Of a DNA stretch of 50,957 bases, positions 1-8,907 are shown one piece after another (position 1 is the first letter of the stretch; each line of letters starts with the position of its first letter). Origin of the DNA: Acidobacteriaceae bacterium (GTDB taxonomy: Bacteria; Acidobacteriota; Terriglobia; Terriglobales; Acidobacteriaceae); contig CAJCIM010000096.1 of the NCBI GenBank assembly GCA_903970395.1, positions 1-50,957 on the forward strand, in the 5' to 3' direction. The position numbers and the translations under genes are program-made. The notes under the pieces are model-generated. The model made no database searches, was not told the DNA's origin, and worked only from the letters and a program-made list of their open reading frames with translations.

Positions 1-11
1 GTCCCGGCGCT

Positions 12-647
12 CTAACCGTAGAGCACCACGCTCAATCGCCGCGGCCCATGCACGCCTCGAATGCGAGTCATCTCGATATCCGACGTCGCCGACGGCCCGG
101 AGATCGTCGTGATCGCCTTGCGGCTACTAGCGTTGATCGCCGCCAGCGCCTCCGGCACGCCCTCAAACACCTGCGTCCTCGAAAGCACACAGATGTGATG
201 GTCCGGCAGCAGTGTGATCGTGCGGCGTCCCTGCGCGCCTTCGTGCACCAGGATGATCGTCCCCGTCGATGCGACGGCAGCCTCGCACGTCGTCAGCACG
301 GTGCCCAGCCTGTCGAGCTGCTCCGTCGTCAGCGCCGCATCGACAACGACATCGACGCCGCTCGGTAGCCACGCCTTAGGAAATGCCTCCGCGACCAGCA
401 CGTTGCGCTCGCCGGCCTTCTGCAACGCCGCGGTTACGGCACCGCTGATCTCCGCTTCGCTCTGCACCTCGAAGATCTCGGAGTCGTAGTCCAGCAGCCT
501 GTCCTTCAGCAGATGCAGGCACGCCTCGCGATTCAGCGAGCCCTTGCGATAGTACTCGCGTGGAACCTGCGCATACGGCACACGATCCGGCGCAGCATCC
601 ACGGCGGCACGGATGCGTCCCAGAATCTCTTCGCGCGCTGTGCTCAT
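12..647 (-). CDS. lutC: LutC-type L-lactate utilisation protein
   Basis: A 211-residue protein of the LutC/YkgG (DUF162) family, a subunit of the LutABC system that oxidises L-lactate to pyruvate in the cytoplasm. The conserved C-terminal core is visible, with the segment VASTGTIILV followed by an LLPDHHICVL stretch. I chose the ATG at 647 because it overlaps the lutB stop as ATGA and has a GGAGG ribosome site just upstream. A longer reading from 677 would run inside lutB. It is the last gene of rhaT-lutA-lutB-lutC. The family role is established knowledge; the link to rhamnose-derived lactate is inferred from the operon. Confidence 0.9.
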   Translation of the reverse strand: MSTAREEILGRIRAAVDAAPDRVPYAQVPREYYRKGSLNREACLHLLKDRLLDYDSEIFEVQSEAEISGAVTAALQKAGERNVLVAEAFPKAWLPSGVDVVVDAALTTEQLDRLGTVLTTCEAAVASTGTIILVHEGAQGRRTITLLPDHHICVLSRTQVFEGVPEALAAINASSRKAITTISGPSATSDIEMTRIRGVHGPRRLSVVLYG

Positions 648-2089
648 GCGTTGCCTCCGTTGCTGCGGCTCTTCCACCAGTCACGAAAGCTCTGCTTCGG
701 AATCGCCCGCAGGTCGCGATACTTCGTCCAGCCGCCAGCCATCCCCGGCAGGTTCTCCAACTGGTCACCTTCGCGAAACAGCGCCTGCCCCGCCTGCGCC
801 AGCCGCTGCGCAGCCTCGTAACGACGCTGACTCTTGAATGCAATGGCCGCGCCCTGCATGGCAAGGTTCTCCACCGCCAGCTTGCCGCCAAGCGTCGCCT
901 GTTCCTCGCGTACCACGCGCCCGCGCAGGTGAATCAGGATCTCCGGAATATTGATCTTCACCGGGCAGACCTCGTAGCACGCGCCGCACAGAGTCGACGC
1001 ATACGGCAGCGACCGCGAGTGCTCCAGCGACTGCAATTGCGGCGACAAGATCGCGCCAATCGGCCCCGAGTAGATCGAGCCATACGCGTGGCCGCCGGTC
1101 TCTCGATATACCGGGCAAGCATTCAAACAAGCGCCGCACCGGATGCACTCCAGCGTCTCGCGCTCCATCTCATCGTGCAGCAGGTTCGTGCGTCCGTTGT
1201 CCAGCAGGATCACATGAAACGCCTTCGGCCCATCGCTCGGATGAACACCGCACCACAGCGAGTTGTACGGGTTCATCCGCTCGCCTGTCGCCGACCGTGG
1301 CAGCAGTTGCAAAAACACTTCGAGGTCTTCGAACCGCGGAATCACCTTCTCGACGCCGACCAACGTAATCAGCACATCCGGCATTGTCAGACACATCCGC
1401 CCGTTGCCCTCGGACTCCACCACGCACACGCCGCCCGTCTCCGCAATCGCGAAGTTTGCGCCGCTCACACCGATCTTCACCTTCAAAAACCGCTCACGCA
1501 GATACGCCCTCGCAGCTCCGGTCAGCTCCTCCGGCTGTTCGGTCAGCTCCGGCTTCTGCATTGTTTCGCGGAAGAGATCGCGCACCTCAAAGCGGTTCTT
1601 ATGCAGCGCTGGCACCACAATATGCGAGGGCTCGTCATGCCCCATTTGCACAATCATGTCCGCCAGGTCTGTCTCAATTGGAGTGATGCCCGCAGCCTCT
1701 AGCGCCACGTTCATCTGCACCTCATCGGACGTCATCGTCTTGACTTTGATGACCTCAGTGCCGCCGTACTCCTTGATCAGCTTCACTGCGATGGCATTCG
1801 CTTCATCGGCATCACGAGCCCAGTGCACCTTGCCGCCCACAAGCTCGCAGTTCTTCTCAAACTCAACCAGATACTCGTCAAGATGCCGCAGCGTATGGGC
1901 CTTGATCGCGCTGGCCGCGTCGCGCAGCTTCTGCCAGTCTGGCATCTCTTCCACGCGCAGCGCACGTTTGCCGCGGATCGTATCCGTTGCTCGCCGCACG
2001 TTTGCGCGAAGCTGATCGTTCTTCAGCGCCGTCTTCGCTGCAACAGGAAACGCCGCCGCCTTGTCCGTCTTGCCGACGCGAACGCTCAT
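644..2089 (-). CDS. lutB: LutB-type iron-sulfur L-lactate oxidation protein
   Basis: A 481-residue LutB/LldF-type protein. The N-terminal two thirds is a DUF162 domain. A ferredoxin-like part follows, with cysteine clusters CIRCGACLNACP near residue 313 and CGACYEVCPV near residue 367, suited to two [4Fe-4S] clusters. A helical C-terminal tail ends the protein. In the family, LutA, LutB and LutC form a cytoplasmic complex that oxidises L-lactate and passes electrons on. Its start overlaps the lutA stop and its stop overlaps the lutC start, both by four bases, so the three genes are translationally coupled. Length and motifs are normal and the gene looks intact. Confidence 0.95.
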   Translation of the reverse strand: MSVRVGKTDKAAAFPVAAKTALKNDQLRANVRRATDTIRGKRALRVEEMPDWQKLRDAASAIKAHTLRHLDEYLVEFEKNCELVGGKVHWARDADEANAIAVKLIKEYGGTEVIKVKTMTSDEVQMNVALEAAGITPIETDLADMIVQMGHDEPSHIVVPALHKNRFEVRDLFRETMQKPELTEQPEELTGAARAYLRERFLKVKIGVSGANFAIAETGGVCVVESEGNGRMCLTMPDVLITLVGVEKVIPRFEDLEVFLQLLPRSATGERMNPYNSLWCGVHPSDGPKAFHVILLDNGRTNLLHDEMERETLECIRCGACLNACPVYRETGGHAYGSIYSGPIGAILSPQLQSLEHSRSLPYASTLCGACYEVCPVKINIPEILIHLRGRVVREEQATLGGKLAVENLAMQGAAIAFKSQRRYEAAQRLAQAGQALFREGDQLENLPGMAGGWTKYRDLRAIPKQSFRDWWKSRSNGGNA

Positions 2090-2823
2090 CGTGCAACTCC
2101 CTCACTCGCGAGAATTTCCGCGATATGCATCGTCCGTACCGCAGAGCCCGAGCGATGCAGGCCGCCATAGATCTGCATCAGACAGCTGTTGTCGAGCGCC
2201 GTCACCACCTCTGCGCCCGTTTCGACGACACAGCCCTGCTTCTCCGTCAGCATGGCGACGGAGACATCCACGTTCTTCACCGCAAACGTTCCGCCAAACC
2301 CGCAGCACTGTTCTTTCTTTGGCAGCTCCAGCAGCGACAGCCCGCGCACCCGGCGCAGCAGTCGCGTTGGCGCATCACCCACGTGCAGCATCCGCAGCGA
2401 GTGGCACGATGGGTGGTACGTTACGCTATGCTCAAACGTCGCGCCAACATCCTCGGTCTGCAGCCGGTTCGCCAGCAGTTCACTGAACTCAAACACACGC
2501 GGCAGCAGGCTGCGTACATCGGCCAGAAATGCGGCGTCGTTCTCCGCCTCGGCCATCATCTCGTAGTGCTCGCGCATCATCGCCACACAGCTTGCGGAGG
2601 GAACACACACCGCCTCGGCGTCGCGAAACATCTCCACAAACCTCCGCACTAGCGGCACAGCCTCGCGATGGTAGCCCGTGTTGTAGTGCATCTGTCCACA
2701 GCAGGTCTGCGCCAACGGAAACGTGACCGTATGCCCCAGCCGCTCCAGCACGCGCGTCACTGCGATGCCGGTCTCGGGAAACAGCGTGTCGTTATAGCAG
2801 GCCACGAAGAGGGCAATATGCAA
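2086..2823 (-). CDS. lutA: LutA-type CCG-domain L-lactate oxidation protein
   Basis: A 245-residue LutA/LldE protein built from two cysteine-rich CCG domains. QTCCGQMHYNTGY marks the first and KEQCCGFGGTF the second; these domains bind Fe-S clusters. I prefer the TTG start at 2823. It gives the family-typical N-terminus (M)HIALFVACYND and has an AAGGAAG ribosome site a few bases upstream, whereas the longer GTG start at 2838 has no well-spaced site. The gene lies 87 bases after rhaT on the same strand, probably one transcript, so the lactate oxidase is made together with the rhamnose transporter. Confidence 0.9.
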   Translation of the reverse strand: MHIALFVACYNDTLFPETGIAVTRVLERLGHTVTFPLAQTCCGQMHYNTGYHREAVPLVRRFVEMFRDAEAVCVPSASCVAMMREHYEMMAEAENDAAFLADVRSLLPRVFEFSELLANRLQTEDVGATFEHSVTYHPSCHSLRMLHVGDAPTRLLRRVRGLSLLELPKKEQCCGFGGTFAVKNVDVSVAMLTEKQGCVVETGAEVVTALDNSCLMQIYGGLHRSGSAVRTMHIAEILASEGVAR

Positions 2824-2839
2824 GAAGCTTCCTTTCACC

Positions 2840-2865
2840 GCCGCAACGGTTCACCTCGTTGCGGC
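2840..2865 (-). other. Intercistronic hairpin between rhaT and lutA
   Basis: Inverted repeat GCCGCAAC (2840-2847) and GTTGCGGC (2858-2865), a perfect 8-bp stem with a 10-base loop. No T-run follows in the transcript direction, so it does not look like a full terminator. It could lower expression of lutABC relative to rhaT or protect an RNA end after processing. The structure is seen; the role is inferred. Confidence 0.4.
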
Positions 2866-2910
2866 ACGTCATGCTATCGATGGAAGTTAGACGTCAAAAA
2901 GATGAACTAC

Positions 2911-4059
2911 CTAGTGCACCTTCAGATAGCTTCCATACCCGACCACTACCGTCGATCCTATGAGCAGTGCCAGCCCGCAGCCAACCAGCGCCCGCGTTCG
3001 CAGGCTCGTTCCTCGCCACTCTTTCAGCGCAATGCCCCAGAGGTTTGCGAAGATGATGATGCTTGCCATGTGCAGCGTCCAGCTCGCGAAGTCGTACTTG
3101 CCCATCTTCGTCTGCCCAATTGAGTAGAAAAAGAACTGGAAGTACCAGATCACTCCAGCCAGCGCTGCAAACAGGTAGTTCCTGGTCAGTACGCTGCCGC
3201 TGATGCGGCCAATGTAATCGCGCGGATCAAAGTCCACCAGCGTGTCGCCGGTGACAGCTGCGGTGCCCATAGGGTTATCTCCGGGCGTGCCGCTGAACTG
3301 CGCGAACGAACGGTTCTTGATGATCAGCACCGCAGACCACACCAGGTTGGTGGCAAAACCGCCCCATAACACGACGATCAGGATAGGCAGGTTTGCCCAC
3401 AAGTCGGCGCGGTGTTCGGCTATCAGTGCGCCGCGCGTGATGTCGCCGATCGGCTTACCCGCCGCCAGTCCAAACGCGAAGAACGAACTCATGATGCCGG
3501 CAAACACCGCCACTGCCAGGCCCTTCACGAACGAGTAGTCTCGCTCGCCCGCAGCAGCCTTTTCTTCGGGTGTAATCTCGCGCTCCTTGGATGCGCCCGC
3601 GGCACCGCTGACTGCAATTGCCAACAGCGTCAGCAGCACGCCCGCCAACGTAATCTGGCCCGAGGTCTCATGAATAATGGTGCGGATTGACCCGTCGTAG
3701 ATCGTCGGCACAATTGTGCCGAACGCCGTGCAGAAGCCTAGCGCGATCGCATAGCCAAGCCCCAGCCCGAGGTAGCGGATCGCCAGCCCGAAGGTTAGTC
3801 CGCCCACACCCCATAGCGCGCCCCATAGGACTGCCCAGAAGATCGCACTCGCTGGCGCCTGGTGCAGGATCGCAAATGGATGTGGGACGAAGATCAGCGC
3901 GATCAATATCGGCGCAATCAGCCACGCTGCGATGCCCTGGATGATCCAGTAAACCTCCCACGACCAGCGCTTGATGCCGCGGAACGGAATGAAGTTACTG
4001 GCAGAGGCAAGCCCGCCCAGCCAGTGATAGATGACGCCGACAAACGGATTAGGTCCCAC
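2911..4059 (-). CDS. rhaT: L-rhamnose/H+ symporter RhaT
   Basis: A 382-residue membrane protein of the RhaT family in the drug/metabolite transporter superfamily. About ten hydrophobic segments are visible, and the N-terminus (GVIYHWLGGLASASNF, then RGIKRWSWEVYW) is characteristic of the family. It imports L-rhamnose with a proton through the inner membrane. The start is GTG at 4059 with GAGG seven bases upstream. It is divergent from rhaI across a 267-bp shared promoter region and is the first gene of rhaT-lutABC. No truncation is seen. Confidence 0.92.
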   Translation of the reverse strand: MGPNPFVGVIYHWLGGLASASNFIPFRGIKRWSWEVYWIIQGIAAWLIAPILIALIFVPHPFAILHQAPASAIFWAVLWGALWGVGGLTFGLAIRYLGLGLGYAIALGFCTAFGTIVPTIYDGSIRTIIHETSGQITLAGVLLTLLAIAVSGAAGASKEREITPEEKAAAGERDYSFVKGLAVAVFAGIMSSFFAFGLAAGKPIGDITRGALIAEHRADLWANLPILIVVLWGGFATNLVWSAVLIIKNRSFAQFSGTPGDNPMGTAAVTGDTLVDFDPRDYIGRISGSVLTRNYLFAALAGVIWYFQFFFYSIGQTKMGKYDFASWTLHMASIIIFANLWGIALKEWRGTSLRTRALVGCGLALLIGSTVVVGYGSYLKVH

Positions 4060-4140
4060 TTCGGTCCTCGACTCTTCGTGACAACGTTTTGCCGATGGTG
4101 TTTTAGATAACGCGACAAACGCAGGATGAACGGCGATGTC

Positions 4141-4290
4141 ATCCTATCCTATCGCGATCATGGAGCGGAAATAATATCTCTATTGAACAAGATCCTCTGG
4201 AGGCGTATAGACAGCTTTCTCGATCAAGAGTCCGTTGTCCACTTGCGTATGAAAGTTTCAATACATAGTATAAGTCCTCTATGAAACTTC
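4141..4290. promoter_or_regulatory. Shared rhaT/rhaI promoter region with candidate operators
   Basis: The divergent region between rhaT and rhaI contains a perfect palindrome TGAAAGTTTCA at 4250-4260. A related half-preserved copy, TGAAACTTC, lies at 4282-4290, 32 bp away or about three helical turns. TGAAA/TTTCA half-sites resemble those of IclR-family regulators such as KdgR, and the local regulator has an IclR-type DNA-binding domain. ATCCTAT also occurs twice at 4141-4152, next to ATCGCGAT. A 5-bp-arm palindrome is common by chance (tens expected per 50 kb), so this is a candidate only. Confidence 0.35.
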
Positions 4291-4326
4291 GCGGCCTCGG
4301 TGCCGCTCCCGTTCGAGGTGCAGTGT

Positions 4327-5532
4327 ATGTCCAATAGTTCGATCTCCGGCGCGGCGCAGTCCCGCATTCATAAAGCCCTCGACTCCTTTGCCATTGAGAT
4401 TCCATCATGGGGATTCGCCAACACCGGCACGCGCTTCGGCAAGTTCACGCAGGCCGCCGCGGCTACCAACCTCGAAGAGAAGTTCGCCGACGCGGGCGAG
4501 GTCAATCGCCTCACCGGCGTCACGCCAACACTGGCGCTGCACGTGCTTTGGGACATGCCCAACGGCGTCGCAGACGCCTCGAAGATTCAGGCCCTTGCCC
4601 AGCAGCACGGCGTTCGCGCTGGCTCCATCAACCCCAACCTCTTTCAGGAAGCCGAGTACAAGTTCGGCTCCATCTGCAATCCCTCCGCGGAGGTTCGCGC
4701 CAAGGCCACGCAGCATCTGCTCGACTCCGTTGCTATCGGCAAGGCAGTCGGCTCGGCTGAAGTCTCCGTCTGGGTCGCCGACGGCTCCAACTATCCCGGC
4801 ACACAGAGCATCTCCCGTCGCATTGGCTGGATGAAGGAGGCCTTTGCCACCGCCCACGCCGCGCTCGCTCCAGGGCAGACCCTGCTTATCGAGTACAAGC
4901 CGTTTGAGCCCGCCTTCTATCACACCGATATCGCCGACTGGGGCATGTCGCTGGAACTCTGCCGCAGCGCCGGCCCGCAAGCCAAGGTGCTCGTCGATAC
5001 CGGCCACCACTACCAGGGCACCAACATCGAGCAGATCGTCTCCTGGCTCGTCTCTCTCGGCGTCCTCGGCGGCTTCCACTTCAACGACCGCAAGTACGCC
5101 GATGACGATCTCACGCTCGGCTCCATCGACCCCTACCAAGTCTTTCGAATCTTCCATGAGATTCACGCCGCACAGGCCGCCAGCAGCGCCTTCTCCGCGC
5201 CGGCGTACATGATCGACCAGAGCCACAACCTCAAGGGCAAGATGGAGGCGATGGTGCAGACCGTCGTCACGGCGCAAGAGCTCTATGCCCGCGCCGCGCT
5301 CGTCGATCAGGCCGAACTCGCCATTCTGCAAGACAGCTGCCAGCTCGTCGCCGCCGAGGAGCTCTTCCGTGGAGCCTTCTGGACCGACGTTCGGCCCATT
5401 GTGCAGGAGTGGCGTCAACAGCGCGGCCTGCCTGCCGACCCGCTCGCGGCTCTCCGCTCCGGCGGATACGTCGAGCGCATCTCCGCCGAACGCGGAGCAA
5501 AGAACGCCGTCAGCCAAGGCTCCTACGCCTGA
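4327..5532 (+). CDS. rhaI: L-rhamnose isomerase, RhaI type
   Basis: A 401-residue TIM-barrel sugar isomerase of the RhaI type, distinct from E. coli RhaA. It converts L-rhamnose to L-rhamnulose in the cytoplasm. Recognisable segments are the N-terminal EIPSWGFANTGTRF, the metal-site region around LLIEYKPFEPAFYHTD, and GGFHFNDRKYADDDL followed by DQSHNLK near the C-terminus. I chose ATG 4327, which has GAGGTG upstream; the ORF can be extended to a GTG at 4300 without a ribosome site. It is divergent from rhaT and transcribed alone. The kinase, aldolase and mutarotase of the same pathway lie 24-30 kb away in this window. Confidence 0.93.
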   Translation: MSNSSISGAAQSRIHKALDSFAIEIPSWGFANTGTRFGKFTQAAAATNLEEKFADAGEVNRLTGVTPTLALHVLWDMPNGVADASKIQALAQQHGVRAGSINPNLFQEAEYKFGSICNPSAEVRAKATQHLLDSVAIGKAVGSAEVSVWVADGSNYPGTQSISRRIGWMKEAFATAHAALAPGQTLLIEYKPFEPAFYHTDIADWGMSLELCRSAGPQAKVLVDTGHHYQGTNIEQIVSWLVSLGVLGGFHFNDRKYADDDLTLGSIDPYQVFRIFHEIHAAQAASSAFSAPAYMIDQSHNLKGKMEAMVQTVVTAQELYARAALVDQAELAILQDSCQLVAAEELFRGAFWTDVRPIVQEWRQQRGLPADPLAALRSGGYVERISAERGAKNAVSQGSYA

Positions 5533-5664
5533 GGTCCCGGGCGAAATCACTCGTAGTTCAATGCCGAATTCTAAAGTGCGTGGCTTGTTGGGTATCCGAC
5601 GCTAACTTCAATTTTATGCGGATCTTAGCCCGAAACTGTGGGAGGGGTCCCAGCAGCCTTTGGC

Positions 5665-6321
5665 TCAGTTCAGTCGCTGCAGCCGCGCGATCAGCTTCTC
5701 AGCCAAAGGCTCGCCGCTCTCAGTCCAGAGCAATCGGCTGGAGATGCCGCAGTGCTTCTCCACGCTCAACGTGAACGCAAGCAGTTTCTCTACGTTTTGC
5801 TTGATGTACTTTGTGGCGTCGGCATCCACGTCCTCGTCCTCAAGCACCCATGGCGTATCCAGCCCAAAATCCACGCGAATATGCCCATTTTGCTCATAGC
5901 TGTTTGCGTCGAAGTCCGGCCCGAACCCGATAATCCGAACCTTCGTGGGCTCAAGTCGCCAGACCGCATCGAGATCGCCGGCGGTTTCGGGTACCCAGAG
6001 CATCCAGCGCATCTCGAACTCGTAGGCCTGGTCTTCATGCAGTTGTTCTGTCGCCTCAGCAACGGCATTTTCGATCTTGGAGCCTTCCGTATCAGGCGAC
6101 TCCTGCGCGCGCTCGTCGATGACGTAAATCCTCTGATAAATCGGAGATTCGGTCCAATCGATCGGATACACACTTGCCGCGACGACGCGGCTCAGTTCGC
6201 TCTTCGCGTCGCCATCTCTGGCAATGACAGCAAACTGCCGCATCGCGCCTGTCAGCGCCACAGGCAGCGACTGGAAGCGAAAGTTCGGATACCACAAGCT
6301 CAGATATAACTGATCGGCCAT
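5665..6321 (-). CDS. Hypothetical protein, 218 residues
   Basis: An intact reading frame with ATG start at 6321. The protein is acidic and soluble, with no signal peptide, membrane segment or motif that I recognise. It contains MRWMLWVPET and a region rich in Asp and Glu (VLEDEDVDADA). Amphipathic beta-like segments and the hydrophilic C-terminus suggest a compact cytoplasmic protein. It is convergent with rhaI and divergent from the LPS-transport gene, separated from the latter by 72 bp that must hold both promoters. It may be a lineage-restricted acidobacterial protein, but I cannot assign a function. Confidence 0.75.
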   Translation of the reverse strand: MADQLYLSLWYPNFRFQSLPVALTGAMRQFAVIARDGDAKSELSRVVAASVYPIDWTESPIYQRIYVIDERAQESPDTEGSKIENAVAEATEQLHEDQAYEFEMRWMLWVPETAGDLDAVWRLEPTKVRIIGFGPDFDANSYEQNGHIRVDFGLDTPWVLEDEDVDADATKYIKQNVEKLLAFTLSVEKHCGISSRLLWTESGEPLAEKLIARLQRLN

Positions 6322-6393
6322 CTCTCTATTCTATCTTTCCGCGCGTCCAAACCACAGCCTAGCAAGGGAATGAGAAGATAGTATTCGGCATTC

Positions 6394-8901
6394 ATGGCAC
6401 TGACGATTAAGCGCTTACGGTGGTTCATTGCGGCAGCAGCACTGCTGCTGATCGTCGTCCTCGCCACTTATCTCGGAGTCGGCCGCTATCGCGCGCTGAA
6501 GGCCTATCTGTCCGTCATTCGCAAAGCCGGCATTACGATCTCGCATGACAGCAACGGCGTCACCTTCACGCAGGCGCTCAAGGATAAGACAGTCGTAAGC
6601 GTACACGCCTCCAAAACGACCCAGATCAGCGAAGGGAAATACCTGCTGCACGGCGTCAACGTCATCCTCTACAGCCGCGATGGAAAGCATAATGATGTCA
6701 TCAACGGCGACGAGTTCACGTATGACGAGAAAGAGGGCGTCATACGCGCCCTCGGCGAAGTGCACATGGACCTTCAGGCGCCGGACTCACTCACCTCCGC
6801 GGGTCGTTCGTCTGTTCGCCCTCTCGCCGGCTCTCCACCAGGAACACCGCATGAGCCGGCGAACGTGATCCACGTTCGCACCAGCGGAGTTGTCTACCTG
6901 CGCAAACTCGGCGTCGCGACGACAGATCAGCGAGTGGACTTCTACTACGGCGGCATCCAGGGCACAGCTGTGGGCGCCGAATTCAACACAGATCAAAGCA
7001 CGCTCCGTCTGCTCTCGAATGTCGCAGCCAATGGCATACTGCGCGGCAAACCATTCGTCCTGCACGCAACCAGCGCCGATATCGACCGCACGGCGAACAT
7101 CGCAACGCTACCCCATACAGTTGCTTCCTCTGATGGCCGCAATGCCAGCGCGGATCTCACTGTTCTCAACCTGCGCAAGGACGGTTCTATCGCCTCCGCG
7201 AAAGCGACAGGGCACGTCGTACTCACTACGGCGACCGAACGGATCGCAGCCGCCGAACTCGATAGCACCTTCACTAGCCAGACTGTTCCAAAGGAGGCGC
7301 GACTAAGCGGCGGAGTCCAACTCACGGACTCGGATGCTCTCCGGCCCGCGAGCGGCTCCTCTGCAGCGGCCGACATGACCTTCGACGCACGTGGTGAGCT
7401 GACAGGCATCACGGCTACCGGATCTCCTCAGTTGACGATATCTGACAAGCGCGCGCTGCCAAGCGGTCTGCTGCGCGAGATGCACGGCGATCGCATCGTC
7501 GCTCAGTTCACTTCCACAGAAAAAGGTGCGCAGTTGCGGGAGCTGCGCGCGACCGGCTCTGCAGAGAGTCGCGGTGAATCACTGGCCGCGAGCGTGCATC
7601 CTGAGCCCGCGAAGCGTTCAGCTCCTCAGCTCAAGCTCACAACGCTGACCGGCGATGACCTTGATCTGATGCTTGTGGCTGGCGACAAAGGCAGCCCTGA
7701 ACCGCAGAAGCTCGCCGCTCTCGGCCATACGTTGCTGCGTCAGAGTGCGCCAACCGGTGAGGTCGTGACCAGCGCTGGCGATGCTTTAGACGCCAACTTC
7801 GCGCAGACCAGTGTCCACGGCAACTCGCAGCCAGAGCTCGCGTCCGCGTTGCAGACAGGCCATGTCATCGTGCATCGCACGGCGCCTCGTACTTCCACAG
7901 CCAGCACTGCAACTCCCAGAACGGCTGCTTCCTCCAATGCGCTTGCCCAGCAACAGGAGTTCGGCACCGCGACCGCTGCGGCTGCAAGCTTCAACGGCAC
8001 AACCGGCAAGCTGACCCTGACGGGCGACGCGCACCTTATCCAGGACAACGCTACGCTGACAGCCACGACCGTCGTTCTGGAGCAAAGCACGCAGGATGCA
8101 GATGCGCTCGGCAATGTGCAGACTACGTTTGCTAATATCTCCACGCAGTCGCCGACACCCGGTCCCACGACGTACACGCATATCCTCTCTGCCAGCGCGC
8201 ACGTCGCGCACCAGACCCATCAGGCAGAGTTTCACGGCACGGACGCGCAGCCAGCCCGGATGTGGCAGGACGCTTCGCAGGTACAAGCCGCAGCACTCTT
8301 CCTCGACGATGTGCATCGCACCTTCGCCGCGCGGCCTGCTTCGCCCGGTGCGCTCATTCACGCGGTCTTTGCTGGCAATCCCTCGGATAAGCCCGGCAGC
8401 CGCAGCAGCAGCGTCCGCGTCGCCGCCGCGAAGCTGGACTACAGCGACCTGCAGCGCGAGGCCATCTTCACAGGACCGCAAGGCGTCGAACTGCGGGCAG
8501 ATGCAGGCACCATCCACGCGCAACGCGCCACGGCCTATCTGCTGCCCGCCAAAGCGAGGCCTGCCGCCGGAGCCAGTTCCACTGGAGCCAGTCCGACGCC
8601 CTTCAATGGCTCGCTGGATCGTGTGGTGGTTGCAGACGACGTGCAGATACAGCAACCGGGACGCCACGGAACGGGTGCGCAGCTTGTCTATACGGCTGCG
8701 ACCGGCGAGTCCCTGCTGACCGGCTCGCCGGGCCATCCCCCGCATATCGTGGACGCACAGCGCGGCAACATAACCGGTTCTTCGCTGCTCTTTGGCGACT
8801 CAGGTAGTACCATCGTGGTGTCGGGTGAGGCTCAGGCCAGCAATCCTGTTCGGGTCCACACGGAGACGAACGTTCAGCCTGGCAAAGAAGAGAGGCAGTA
8901 G
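6394..8901 (+). CDS. LptC/LptA-like LPS transport protein, long fusion
   Basis: An 835-residue protein with one N-terminal membrane anchor (about residues 8-28) and a long beta-rich periplasmic part. The segment after the anchor has LptC features: DSNGVTFTQALKDKTVVSV, then repeated short beta strands with GDEFTYDEKEGVIRALGEV. The remainder reads as repeated OstA/LptA-like strands (for example NGTTGKLTLTGDAHL and KLDYSDLQREAIFTG). It lies six bases before lptB. In Gram-negative bacteria LptC and LptA form the periplasmic bridge that carries LPS from the LptB2FG ATPase to the outer membrane. At this length one polypeptide could supply several jelly-roll modules. Family assignment is by pattern and context. 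Confidence 0.82.
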   Translation: MALTIKRLRWFIAAAALLLIVVLATYLGVGRYRALKAYLSVIRKAGITISHDSNGVTFTQALKDKTVVSVHASKTTQISEGKYLLHGVNVILYSRDGKHNDVINGDEFTYDEKEGVIRALGEVHMDLQAPDSLTSAGRSSVRPLAGSPPGTPHEPANVIHVRTSGVVYLRKLGVATTDQRVDFYYGGIQGTAVGAEFNTDQSTLRLLSNVAANGILRGKPFVLHATSADIDRTANIATLPHTVASSDGRNASADLTVLNLRKDGSIASAKATGHVVLTTATERIAAAELDSTFTSQTVPKEARLSGGVQLTDSDALRPASGSSAAADMTFDARGELTGITATGSPQLTISDKRALPSGLLREMHGDRIVAQFTSTEKGAQLRELRATGSAESRGESLAASVHPEPAKRSAPQLKLTTLTGDDLDLMLVAGDKGSPEPQKLAALGHTLLRQSAPTGEVVTSAGDALDANFAQTSVHGNSQPELASALQTGHVIVHRTAPRTSTASTATPRTAASSNALAQQQEFGTATAAAASFNGTTGKLTLTGDAHLIQDNATLTATTVVLEQSTQDADALGNVQTTFANISTQSPTPGPTTYTHILSASAHVAHQTHQAEFHGTDAQPARMWQDASQVQAAALFLDDVHRTFAARPASPGALIHAVFAGNPSDKPGSRSSSVRVAAAKLDYSDLQREAIFTGPQGVELRADAGTIHAQRATAYLLPAKARPAAGASSTGASPTPFNGSLDRVVVADDVQIQQPGRHGTGAQLVYTAATGESLLTGSPGHPPHIVDAQRGNITGSSLLFGDSGSTIVVSGEAQASNPVRVHTETNVQPGKEERQ

Positions 8902-8907
8902 ATTCGG

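Noticed and set aside
4405-5550. Long open frame (381 codons) on the minus strand across rhaI
   Set aside because: It is antisense to a well-conserved isomerase, has low-complexity composition rich in Gly, Ala and Glu and no recognisable domain; it arises from the codon bias of rhaI.
7786-8745. Minus-strand frame of 319 codons across the LptC/LptA-like gene
   Set aside because: Arg/Gly-rich shadow with no conserved motif; the plus frame is continuous, anchored and in the expected operon.
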